From contig VSOO01000002.1 in NCBI GenBank assembly GCA_009774895.1, positions 1 through 31,399 on the forward strand: a stretch of 31,399 nt of DNA, given 5' to 3'. Of this stretch, positions 1 to 7,172 are shown piece after piece. Position numbers and translations under genes: made by a program. The notes beneath the pieces were generated by a model. It saw only the letters and a program-made list of their open reading frames with translations, searched no databases and was not told where the DNA came from. This stretch comes from Alistipes sp. (GTDB lineage: Bacteria > Bacteroidota > Bacteroidia > Bacteroidales > Rikenellaceae). Position 1 is the stretch's first letter, and the number at the start of each line of letters is the position of its first letter.

Positions 1-130
1 GTGCGAGACGGCAGGCATGCGGGGAGCGGCACGGGCGTGCAGCGGAGGGCGCCGCCGCCGTGAAGAGGATGCGGGCCGCACGGGCAGAGGGGCTGCGAAA
101 GGGAGGACGGGCAGAGGGCTTCGCGAGGGG
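1..130. other. Window edge, no gene recognised
   Basis: Very GC-rich sequence downstream of the corA stop codon. The open frames across it are unbroken only because of GC bias and resemble no family. I see no terminator with a T-run and no RNA gene. Confidence 0.4.
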
Positions 131-1114
131 TCAGAGCCACTTCTTGAAGCGGAAGAACCAGATCGTGAGGCCCGAGCAGAGGAGCATCAGACCGATGGCG
201 AAGAAGTAGCCCATGGGGATGATGCGGCCGCTGGAGAGGGTGATGACCCAGTCGAGTTCGGGCATGAACTTGAAATTCATGCCGTACATGCTGGCGATGA
301 GCGTCGCGGGCATGAAGATGACCGCGGCCACGGAGAAGATCTTGACGATCTCGTTCTGTTCGATGTTGATCAGACCCAGGGCGGCGTCCTGGATGTAGTC
401 GAGGCGCTGGAACGAGAAGTCGGCGTGGTTGATGAGCGAATTCACGTCCTTGATCATCAGTTGGAGGCGCGGGTAGATGTCGTTCGGGAAGCGCTCGGAG
501 CGCAGGATGCCCGAGAGCACGCGCTGGCGGTCGAAGATGTTCTCGCGGAGCGACATGGTGCTCTCCTGGAGGGCGCTGATGCGGTGCAGCACGGCCTTGT
601 CGATGGAGTCCTCGGAGTTGATGTCGCGGCTGAGCGAGCCGACCTGCTTGGCGATCAGCTCCACGAGGTCGGCGTCGAAGTCGATGCGCACCTCAAGCAG
701 CGTGATGAAGACGTGGTAGCCCGTGGAGTAGCTGCGGTAGTTCATCTGGAGGCGCTTCTCGGTCTCGCGGAACGTGCGGAACTCGGCGCTGCGCACCGAG
801 ACGAGCACGCCCTCGTTCGAAATGATGAACGACACGGGCTCGACCAGGAAGCTCTCGCCCGTGGGGACGAAGAAGTTCGAGTTGGAGATGATGGCGTTCT
901 CGGTCTCGGAATATTTCGAGGTGGACTCGATCTCCTCGACCTGCTGGCGCGTCTGGAGGCTGATCTCCATGAAGTTCTCCACGGCTTTCTGCTCCTTGAT
1001 CGTGGGCAGGAACATGTCGATCCACAGGATGTCGTCGTAGCCCAGTTCGTCGAAAAGGGCCGTGTCGGCATTGCGGATGATCTTGTTGTATTGTTTCAGA
1101 TAAATCGTAATCAT
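131..1114 (-). CDS. corA: CorA-family magnesium/divalent cation transporter
   Basis: Inner-membrane channel for Mg2+ or related divalent cations, acting as a pentamer in the family. The protein has 327 residues, a normal length. The large N-terminal cytoplasmic domain ends in a long helix. Two membrane helices follow at the C-terminus, the first ending in the signature YGMN (residues 277-280, GMN at 278-280), then the acidic outer loop FMPELDW, and the second helix ends in a basic tail (RFKKW). GMN is the selectivity signature of CorA. The start ATG is the first in frame and opens with a normal hydrophilic N-terminus. The gene lies 70 bases downstream of mqnA on the same strand, with a hairpin between them, so co-transcription is possible but not certain. 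Selectivity for Mg2+ over Co2+, Ni2+ or Zn2+ cannot be read from the sequence. Confidence 0.93.
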   Translation of the reverse strand: MITIYLKQYNKIIRNADTALFDELGYDDILWIDMFLPTIKEQKAVENFMEISLQTRQQVEEIESTSKYSETENAIISNSNFFVPTGESFLVEPVSFIISNEGVLVSVRSAEFRTFRETEKRLQMNYRSYSTGYHVFITLLEVRIDFDADLVELIAKQVGSLSRDINSEDSIDKAVLHRISALQESTMSLRENIFDRQRVLSGILRSERFPNDIYPRLQLMIKDVNSLINHADFSFQRLDYIQDAALGLINIEQNEIVKIFSVAAVIFMPATLIASMYGMNFKFMPELDWVITLSSGRIIPMGYFFAIGLMLLCSGLTIWFFRFKKWL

Positions 1115-1154
1115 GATGCGCTCCCCGTTTGAAGTGTGTTCGATCGAAAGGTCG

Positions 1155-1186
1155 GAAGAGACGGCCCGCGGGCCGTCAGGCTCTTC
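1155..1186. terminator. Hairpin between mqnA and corA
   Basis: Inverted repeat GAAGAG / ACGGCCC / GGGCCGT / CTCTTC, with a 16-base perfect palindrome at its core (1161-1176). It includes the mqnA stop codon. There is no T-run on either strand, so it may be a weak terminator, an attenuator or an mRNA-stabilising hairpin. Confidence 0.4.
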
Positions 1187-1958
1187 AGCCGGGATTGGCG
1201 CGCGGAGAGACTTTCAGTCCCGAGTCCCAGAACTTGCGGAGGGCACGGCGCTTCTCGATGTCGAAAACGAAGTCGATGTTGCGCGTGAGGTAGTCGTAGG
1301 CATCATAGGGCTTGCGGTCGAAGCCGTGGGCGACGATCGCTTCGTAGGTGTGCTCGATACCGAAAGTGAGCGCCCGTTGCAGCGCGTCGGTCGTTTCGGG
1401 CGCGACCTCCTCGCGGGCGACCCACACCGCGAAGGCGAAGGGAAGCCCCGTGGCGCGGATCCACTCGTCGGCGAGGTCGCGCGAGCAGACGAAGCGGTCC
1501 TCGCGGTCGAAGACCTTGTCGCCGATCAGCAGAAAGGCGTCGCCCGGCGCGGGGCGATCGAGCCGGCGGCAGTCGTCGAGGACGAAGTATTCGGGCGTGC
1601 GGTGCCAGCACTCGGCGTAGAGGTAGCCAGCCAGCTGCACCGAGGTGAGCGAATGGGGGTCGAGGTAGACCCGTTCGGCCAGCTCGGGCGGCGTGTCGCC
1701 CGCGAGCACCACGGTGCGGACGGGACCCGAAGCGCCGATGCAGTAGTCGGTGACGATGCGGGCGCCGGCGAGCGACGGCACGGCGGCGGCGGGGACCAGC
1801 GCCACATCGGCGCGGCCTTCGCGGAAAGCGCGGGCGCAGTCGGCGGGAGGAAACGTCAGAAGTTCGGCACGGAGGTCACCTGCGTGCTCGATGCCATAGA
1901 TGAAGGGTATCGTATTGAGATACGACACGGCCGCTATGCGTGGAACTGTGACCATCAT
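1185..1958 (-). CDS. mqnA: Chorismate dehydratase MqnA (futalosine menaquinone pathway)
   Basis: MqnA removes water from chorismate to give 3-enolpyruvylbenzoate, the first step of the futalosine route to menaquinone. The protein has the periplasmic-binding-like fold of the MqnA/MqnD family. The VSYLNT motif lies at residues 11-16, immediately after the start, and about 257 residues fits the family. The frame extends upstream to 2066, but those 36 residues are unlike the family and read through a probable promoter, so I place the start at ATG 1958; ATG 1955 is equally possible. Family members lacking a clear MqnA/MqnD split can be confused, but the VSYLNTxP opening favours MqnA. It is divergent from the phage-like cassette at 2217. 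Confidence 0.87.
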   Translation of the reverse strand: MMVTVPRIAAVSYLNTIPFIYGIEHAGDLRAELLTFPPADCARAFREGRADVALVPAAAVPSLAGARIVTDYCIGASGPVRTVVLAGDTPPELAERVYLDPHSLTSVQLAGYLYAECWHRTPEYFVLDDCRRLDRPAPGDAFLLIGDKVFDREDRFVCSRDLADEWIRATGLPFAFAVWVAREEVAPETTDALQRALTFGIEHTYEAIVAHGFDRKPYDAYDYLTRNIDFVFDIEKRRALRKFWDSGLKVSPRANPG

Positions 1959-1989
1959 CCATAGGTGTGAAACGATTGATTCTTCCGGC

Positions 1990-1997
1990 AAAAATAA
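1990..1997 (-). promoter_or_regulatory. -7 element for mqnA
   Basis: On the minus strand this reads TATTTTTG, matching the Bacteroidetes TAnnTTTG element about 30 bases before the mqnA start. No convincing TTTG upstream element is seen, so this is a moderate call. Confidence 0.45.
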
Positions 1998-2059
1998 TAA
2001 TTTTCGCGGGGCCGCGGTGCGAATCTTTCCATTTTTTTCGGAAAAAGTGCGCCGACCTC

Positions 2060-2091
2060 TTGACAAGGGGGGTGTCGGCGCGGTATATTTG
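2060..2091 (+). promoter_or_regulatory. Promoter of the phage-like cassette
   Basis: TTG at 2060-2062 (within TTGACA), a spacer of 21 bases and TATATTTG at 2084-2091: a good match to the Bacteroidetes vegetative sigma consensus. Transcription would start near 2097 and give a leader of about 120 bases before the first gene. It is the only strong plus-strand promoter found between here and comEC. Confidence 0.75.
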
Positions 2092-2129
2092 CACAGCGAA
2101 TCGACAGCGAGGCCGCGGACGGCCGCAAG

Positions 2130-2218
2130 TTATCGACAATCGCAAACACCTGAACGGCAGTGTATATTCTGCATGTTGCCGGAGTTATCAACAATTATTC
2201 CCCAATTTTATCGACAAT
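2130..2218 (+). repeat. Three TTATCRACAAT repeats in the cassette leader
   Basis: Direct copies at 2130-2140 (TTATCGACAAT), 2185-2195 (TTATCAACAAT) and 2208-2218 (TTATCGACAAT). A shorter ATCGACA lies at 2100-2106. The first nine bases differ from the DnaA box TTATCCACA at a single position. The last copy overlaps the start codon at 2217. They could be operator sites, DnaA boxes or a regulatory RNA repeat. Confidence 0.7.
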
Positions 2219-2621
2219 GAACCGCACCCATTTGGAGCGTGCGGCGGAAGCGATCGTTTCGGGTCTCGGCTATGCATTCGCGGCCGTGCCCGACGGGCGG
2301 GCGCCGCTCGCCGTCGCCGCCTATCCCGCCGCACTGCTCGCACCCCTGGAATTACGCTCGGTGGAGGGCCGGAAGCACGGCCTGGCGACCTACGGCGCGA
2401 CGCTGCGCCTGATGCGCGACGGAGCGCGCACGAACCCCGCCGGACGCCGCGAGGCCGCCGCCGCGCTGGAGAACGATCTGCTCGCGGTGTTCGCGGCCCT
2501 CGCGGACGACGAACGCGTGGTGGCCGTGGAGCAGCTCACGATACGTCCCGAGGAGGGAGGGCCGACGCACCATGCGGCGATCGTACAGCGGGCCGAGGCC
2601 CGCATCATCACCTGTTTCTGA
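2217..2621 (+). CDS. Small phage-like protein, possibly neck/tail terminator
   Basis: A 134-residue protein that opens the phage-like cassette. I do not recognise a named family. It is a compact alpha/beta-looking protein. An N-terminal helix (residues 1-18) is followed by short strands, a helix rich in Ala/Glu (about 78-96), and a C-terminal strand pair ending RIITCF. Size, layout and position before tail-like genes resemble tail-completion or tail-terminator proteins of siphophages; this is inference only. An upstream in-frame ATG at 2160 would add 19 residues, but those lie among the leader repeats, so I prefer ATG 2217, which overlaps the third repeat. The stop is one base before the next start, so the two are translationally coupled. 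Confidence 0.7.
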   Translation: MNRTHLERAAEAIVSGLGYAFAAVPDGRAPLAVAAYPAALLAPLELRSVEGRKHGLATYGATLRLMRDGARTNPAGRREAAAALENDLLAVFAALADDERVVAVEQLTIRPEEGGPTHHAAIVQRAEARIITCF

Positions 2622-2622
2622 T

Positions 2623-3558
2623 ATGGCGGCAGTATTCGAACAGGTACCGGAGAATTTCGCCTCGATGCACGGGGAGCTCATCTATGCGGTGAAGTGCGAC
2701 CGGGTGTGTACGTTCGACGCGGAGGTGATCGACGCCGATTCGGACGACGTGCTGGGCGTGAAACGTTTCGTGGAGACCGATCGGGGGCGTTTCGACGCCG
2801 CGCCCTTTCTGAGGCGCCACCTCTTCTTCCTGCCGCGGATCGGTCCGACGGGTTTCCAGACGCCGGCCGGACGCACGGTGCCCGTGCGCATAGCGGTCGA
2901 TGGCGCGGTGTCGCCCGTGCGGCTCTTCGTGCCGGGGCCCGAACCCGCCGTGCCGTCGCTCGTGTCGCCGCTGCGGGGGCTGCGCCGCATAGGCCGCACG
3001 GAGTGCGACGAGCTGACGTTCCGCACCGAGGGCGTGTGCGAGGCGAAGCTGACGATACAGACCGAAAAGCATTTCTACGAGCGGGAGTATACGGCGCCGA
3101 CGCCGGGGTATGCCGTGTTCCGGCTCAATGCGGCCGACTTCCCCGATGCGCGCAGCATCGTCGTAAGCGCGAAGGGGCTGCCGCCGGTGAATTACTGGAT
3201 CGAGCAGACCGCGGGGTGCCGCATCGCCTGGCGGAGCGCCGAGGGTTCGATCGAGCACTACACCTTTCCCGCGGTCAGGGAGGAGCGGCGCGTGCGGCGC
3301 GAGGGGGTGAGGACCGACGACGGATACCGCATCGTGCGGATCCGCGCCGCACGCGTGATCGCGCTCCGGTCGGCCTACGAGCCGGAGCGCGTGCGCCGGA
3401 TGCTCGAAGGGATCACGGCGTCGCAGGCCGTGTGGCATGTGGAGGCGGGAGTGTACGTGCCCGTGGAGGTGCTGGCCGAAGAGTCGGGGTTCCGCGAGCG
3501 CGGGACGCTGCGGAGTATGGAACTCGTGATCCGTCACGAAGAATACGAGGAGGTATGA
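2623..3558 (+). CDS. Phage tail-tip/fibre-like structural protein
   Basis: A 311-residue protein with no signal peptide or membrane segment, built of many short beta strands. The opening part (an unstable 'ELIYAVKC' strand, then a turn, then 'FDAAPFLRR') recalls small beta-sandwich proteins next to tail-tip genes in Bacteroidetes phages, where an N-terminal domain reads roughly 'NPiiy...v...fDlspylr'. This is recollection of a pattern rather than a database match. The start at 2623 was chosen over an upstream ATG (2572) because it immediately follows the stop of the preceding gene. The end overlaps the next start by four bases (ATGA). A role as adhesin or tail-tip partner of the 783-residue protein is inferred from coupling. 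Confidence 0.7.
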   Translation: MAAVFEQVPENFASMHGELIYAVKCDRVCTFDAEVIDADSDDVLGVKRFVETDRGRFDAAPFLRRHLFFLPRIGPTGFQTPAGRTVPVRIAVDGAVSPVRLFVPGPEPAVPSLVSPLRGLRRIGRTECDELTFRTEGVCEAKLTIQTEKHFYEREYTAPTPGYAVFRLNAADFPDARSIVVSAKGLPPVNYWIEQTAGCRIAWRSAEGSIEHYTFPAVREERRVRREGVRTDDGYRIVRIRAARVIALRSAYEPERVRRMLEGITASQAVWHVEAGVYVPVEVLAEESGFRERGTLRSMELVIRHEEYEEV

Positions 3559-5906
3559 GACTGAGCATAGACGGAACGGCCTGCGACCTGGAGGCGGGCA
3601 CGGCGTTCGATCCGGGGTACGATGCGGAGCGGATGCGCTCGCCCGAGCGGCTGCGCATGGGGCACAGGGTGGCCCTCGTGCTGCCCCGCACCGAGCGGAA
3701 CGAACTCTTTTTCGCCGGGCGGCCGGCATTCAACGCCGCGCGCCACGAGGCGCGGCTGACGCACGACGGTGCGACGCTGTACGAAGGGACGGTGCGCCTG
3801 CTCGCGGTGTCGGACGAGGGCTTTCGGATCGACATACGCGGCGGAGCGGCCGGCTGGGCGCGGAGTGCGGCGCTCGGGAGGTTTCGCGACATACCGCTCG
3901 AATTCGACGGTTATCTCGACCCGGAGGACATACGGGCGGGGTGGAGCGACGCGCGCCCGGTGAAGTTCTTCCCGGTGGTGCGCGACGGTTACCCGCAGCG
4001 GAACGCTTCGTCGGACTTGCAACCGGTGCTGCGGATGCTCACGCCCGACGACTACCACCCCTTTCTGCATGTCGCGTCGCTCGTGCGGGCGCTCTTCGCG
4101 GCGGCGGGGTATGCCGTGCGGAGCGACTTCATGGAGACGCCGGCGTTCAAATCGCTCTACATGAGCGGTGCGTATGCCGGGCGCGATACGACGGCGCTCG
4201 AACGGCGGATGGGATTCCGGGCCGTGCGTCTGACCGAGGCGACGGCTGCGGCCGATGCGGCCGGAAGGGTGTATGCGACGCCCTACGGAGCGGACAACGT
4301 GCTGGGCAACATCGTGGAGAGCGCCACGCCCCTGGCCGAGGACGAGACGGGAGCCGTGCGCACGGACCCCTACAACAACGGCAACTGTTTCGGATACGAG
4401 GACCGAAAGATCGTGTACCGTCCGGCGGCGGAGGTCAGCGTGGGATTCGAGTACAGGCTGCGCTACACCACCGACCACCGCATCGTTTCGCGATGGCGCC
4501 TCGCGGGATTCGACGCCGTGAACCTCGGGGCGGGCGGGACCTTCCGGTTCGTGCTGCCGAACCGCTACGAGGATCGGCGCAGGGAGCTCAGGGCGGGGGC
4601 TTCGTACCGGGCGGTCGTGTTCGACGCCAAGGCCGGGGACCGCTTCCGTCTGCTCTGCAACGCCGGCGGCACGACGGGCGTCGTGTGGACGGAGTTCGCG
4701 GGGCGCACGGCCGCGGTGGCCACGCCGCTGGGGTCGGGGTATGAGCAGCCGGCGTTGCAGGTGATGGCGGCGAACGGCACGTGGAAGTCGTGGAACGGCG
4801 ACTGGGCGCTCTACGACGGCCACATCGCCGAGCGCGGCCGGACCACGGTGGAGCTCACGCTGCGCACGCCGGCCGTGGCGGCGGGGCCTGTGTCGCCCGT
4901 GTACTTCAACACCGTGTTTTTCGGCGGTGCGGAGGAGGGAATGCGCATGACGCTGCATGCCGAGGGGGAGATGAGGCCCCGGTTCTCGCCGGCGCCCGCA
5001 TTCGGGGCGCGGGTGGGTGCGGCGGACGTCATGCATCACGACGTGCGGCAGATCGCCCTGCTGGAGGCGGTGCAGCAGATGTTCAACCTGCGGTTCTGGA
5101 CCGACGAGCAGACCAGGAGCGTGCGCATAGAGCCCGACAGGTCGTTCTGGGACGAGGCGGGCGAGACGGACTGGCGCGGCAGGACCGACTTTGGAGAGCC
5201 GGCGGTATGGCGCGACGCGGCGGTGGGCGAGCGCGAAGCCCGCATATACGCCTACCGCGAGGGCGACGGCCCCGTGAAGCGCATGAACGACGAGGAGCAG
5301 GGCGAATTCGGCGCATGGCGCTCGGAAACCGGGTCGTGGGCCGCGGAGGAGGGGACGGAGCGGCGGACGAACGCCCTCTTCGCACCGACAGCGAGCAGCC
5401 CGGGAGGCATGGCCGGAGCCCCCTCGGCGTGGCTCATGCAGGTGGGCGACCGCGACGATGCGGCGGGAGACGGCGTGAACTTCACGCCGCGCATCGTGCG
5501 CTATGCGGGGATGATGAAGCTGCCCGACGGCGAGCTGTGGCCGGCATCGGAATACGTGGACGCCTATCCCCTCGCGGCGTTTCACTGCGGGGGCGACAAG
5601 CGCACGCGCAGCTTCACGCTCGGCTTCGCCGACCGAGACGGCGTGCGCGGGCTGCACACGTACTACGACCGCAGCGAGGCGATCGTAGCCGCACGCCGGC
5701 GCGTGACCCTCACCCTCCGGATCGGGGCCAACGAGTTCGAGCGGCTGTTTCGGGGCGGAGGCGAGCTGCCCGCGATGAACCGCGTGTTCCGGATCGACAC
5801 GGACGAGGGGGAGGTATGCGCCACGCTGCACGGCATGGAGTCCTACGACCCCGAGGCGGCGAAGGCCCGATGCACGTTCACCCTGTTGCCGGAGGACCGC
5901 CCGTGA
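3555..5906 (+). CDS. Large phage tail-tip/baseplate-like protein
   Basis: The largest protein of the cassette, 783 residues, hydrophilic and rich in predicted beta strands, Arg and Asp/Glu. The N-terminal 120 residues carry the order seen in tail-associated proteins of Bacteroidetes phages: a 'LPRTERNELFF' segment, then 'FNAARHEARLTHDG', then 'LYEGTVRLLAV'. In those phages the equivalent is roughly 'LPgTkeNnklF', 'FNpkkkA.l.vdG', 'vyrGyLqLl'. A central beta-rich region (about 300-500) and a hub-like C-terminal third follow. It probably forms the tail tip or receptor-binding plate; exact fold is unproven. Start ATG 3555 overlaps the previous stop (ATGA), and the end overlaps the next start (GTGA). 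The long minus-strand frame across it is a GC-bias shadow. Confidence 0.75.
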   Translation: MRLSIDGTACDLEAGTAFDPGYDAERMRSPERLRMGHRVALVLPRTERNELFFAGRPAFNAARHEARLTHDGATLYEGTVRLLAVSDEGFRIDIRGGAAGWARSAALGRFRDIPLEFDGYLDPEDIRAGWSDARPVKFFPVVRDGYPQRNASSDLQPVLRMLTPDDYHPFLHVASLVRALFAAAGYAVRSDFMETPAFKSLYMSGAYAGRDTTALERRMGFRAVRLTEATAAADAAGRVYATPYGADNVLGNIVESATPLAEDETGAVRTDPYNNGNCFGYEDRKIVYRPAAEVSVGFEYRLRYTTDHRIVSRWRLAGFDAVNLGAGGTFRFVLPNRYEDRRRELRAGASYRAVVFDAKAGDRFRLLCNAGGTTGVVWTEFAGRTAAVATPLGSGYEQPALQVMAANGTWKSWNGDWALYDGHIAERGRTTVELTLRTPAVAAGPVSPVYFNTVFFGGAEEGMRMTLHAEGEMRPRFSPAPAFGARVGAADVMHHDVRQIALLEAVQQMFNLRFWTDEQTRSVRIEPDRSFWDEAGETDWRGRTDFGEPAVWRDAAVGEREARIYAYREGDGPVKRMNDEEQGEFGAWRSETGSWAAEEGTERRTNALFAPTASSPGGMAGAPSAWLMQVGDRDDAAGDGVNFTPRIVRYAGMMKLPDGELWPASEYVDAYPLAAFHCGGDKRTRSFTLGFADRDGVRGLHTYYDRSEAIVAARRRVTLTLRIGANEFERLFRGGGELPAMNRVFRIDTDEGEVCATLHGMESYDPEAAKARCTFTLLPEDRP

Positions 5907-6175
5907 CGCGGCACGAACGGCGGATCGTGGCGCAGCTGCTGGAGGCCACGGCGGGGCTGGAGGCCGAAGAGGCGCTGGTGCGCCTGCTCGCGATGGGGGC
6001 GCTCGACATGAGGCGGTGCGGCCAGCTCGTGCTGCGGGACGAGGTGGAGCGCCTCGTGCGCCGCGGGGCGGGGCGCTGCGAGGCCATGGAGGAGGTGGCG
6101 GCGGAGTGCCACTGCTCGTACGGCAAGGTGCGGCAGGCGGTGTATTACAAACCCAAAAGCGGTTCCGTGCGGTGA
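5903..6175 (+). CDS. Small helix-turn-helix protein of the cassette
   Basis: A 90-residue, all-helical basic protein. I place the start at GTG 5903 because it overlaps the previous stop as GTGA, in line with the coupling of its neighbours; an internal ATG at 6008 would leave 55 residues. Residues about 60-82 (MEEVAAECHCSYGKVRQAVYYK) read as a helix-turn-helix with CSYGKVRQAV as recognition helix. It could be a DNA-binding regulator of the cassette or a small-terminase-like protein. Nothing in the sequence decides this. It is the only protein of the cassette with an apparent DNA-binding motif. Confidence 0.65.
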   Translation: MTRHERRIVAQLLEATAGLEAEEALVRLLAMGALDMRRCGQLVLRDEVERLVRRGAGRCEAMEEVAAECHCSYGKVRQAVYYKPKSGSVR

Positions 6176-6206
6176 CGCGCCGCGGGAATCGGAAACCGAA
6201 AATCTT

Positions 6207-6221
6207 ATGAAAAACCCATGA
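6207..6221 (+). other. Four-codon upstream ORF coupled to the protease
   Basis: ATG at 6207 opens M-K-N-P-stop. The stop TGA (6219-6221) overlaps the protease ATG (6218-6220) as ATGA. It lies in a short AT-rich tract inside otherwise very GC-rich sequence, and may load ribosomes for the protease start. Confidence 0.4.
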
Positions 6222-7072
6222 AAGAGAACATTCGAATCAGGAACCGGTCGGGCGTGTGCTCGATCGACATCGAAGGAACGATCGGAGTGCCCGAAGCGTG
6301 GCAGTTCGACGATCCGGCGGAGCGGGTGGCCACCTACGACGCGTTCCGCGAGGCCGTGCAGCGCATCGGCCGGGTGGAGGCGGACGAAGTGGTGGTGAAC
6401 ATCCGCTCGACGGGCGGCGACGTGAACGACGCGCTGCTCATATACGACGCCCTGAGGGCGCTCGACGCGCGCATCGTGACGCGCTGCTACGGATACACGG
6501 CGTCGGCGGCCACGATCATCGCCCAGGCGGCGTCGGAGGGCGCGCGCGAGGTGTCGGCCAATGCGCTCTACCTGGTGCACAAGGCCTCGTGCGCCGCGGA
6601 GGGCAATGCGGAGGAGCTGGCGGCGCGGATCGACCTGCTGCGGCGCACCGACGAGCGGCTGGCGGCGCTCTACGCCGCACGTTCGGGCCGCACGGCGGAG
6701 GAGTTCGAGCGGCTGATGGCCGAGAACAACGGCGCGGGCCGCTGGCTCTCGCCCGAGGAGGCGGTGGCGGCCGGTCTGGCCGATGCGGTGACAGGTGCGG
6801 CGTCCGCGGGGGCGGCGGTGCGCAACATCGTGCGCGGGTGGAGGCGCTTCGCCGCGCGCATCGGGGCGCGTGGCGCCCGCCAGCCGGAGAACGACCGCAG
6901 CATCCTGCACTTCGACGAGCCGCAGCGCTCGGGCATCGGCCTGCGCGACGGGCAGGAGCAGGCCGCACCCACGGCCACGAAACCCTGCGAGGACCCCTCG
7001 GTGCACGACGTGCTGCACACGCAGAACGAACGCGCCTATGCGGACGATGCGCGGCGTTTCGCCCGGTTCTGA
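6218..7072 (+). CDS. ClpP-like prohead protease
   Basis: A 284-residue protein with the ClpP/crotonase fold used by many phages to process capsid during head assembly. The nucleophile lies in YTASAATIIAQA (Ser96) and the general base in LVHKAS (His121), the spacing of ClpP (Ser97/His122). The third member of the triad would come near WLSPEEAVAAGLAD (about 165-180). There the segment before the Trp reads NNGAGR, without the usual acidic residue, so the acid is uncertain. The last 70-80 residues are polar, Gln/Glu-rich and low in structure, and may act as a scaffold, as in protease-scaffold fusions. The neighbour downstream is the capsid gene, the usual order for a protease. A housekeeping ClpP is excluded by the tail and context. 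Confidence 0.88.
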   Translation: MKENIRIRNRSGVCSIDIEGTIGVPEAWQFDDPAERVATYDAFREAVQRIGRVEADEVVVNIRSTGGDVNDALLIYDALRALDARIVTRCYGYTASAATIIAQAASEGAREVSANALYLVHKASCAAEGNAEELAARIDLLRRTDERLAALYAARSGRTAEEFERLMAENNGAGRWLSPEEAVAAGLADAVTGAASAGAAVRNIVRGWRRFAARIGARGARQPENDRSILHFDEPQRSGIGLRDGQEQAAPTATKPCEDPSVHDVLHTQNERAYADDARRFARF

Positions 7073-7139
7073 CCCGCAAGGCGGGGACGGAGGCCGTTTC
7101 GGACACGTCCGGAGGATGCCGGGCGGAAATACGACAGAA

Positions 7140-7172
7140 ATGAATAAACAACTGAAAAACAGACGAAAATGA
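7140..7172 (+). CDS. Ten-residue leader ORF coupled to the capsid gene
   Basis: ATG 7140 opens MNKQLKNRRK, whose stop (7170-7172) overlaps the capsid ATG at 7169 as ATGA. The tract is strikingly AT-rich (mostly A) compared with its surroundings. It may be a leader peptide or a ribosome-loading device for the highly expressed capsid gene. Whether the peptide itself matters is unknown. Confidence 0.4.
   Translation: MNKQLKNRRK

Noticed and set aside
17..1132. Plus-strand frame opposite corA
   Set aside because: Opposite a gene with a clear GMN motif; product low in complexity.
2060..2220. Replication origin
   Set aside because: DnaA-box-like repeats occur, but there is no dnaA, dnaN or AT-rich unwinding region beside them, so an origin is not supported.
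3534..5831. Long minus-strand frame (765 residues) opposite the tail-tip gene
   Set aside because: Its product is Arg/His/Pro-rich without domain pattern; it is a GC-bias shadow of the plus-strand gene.
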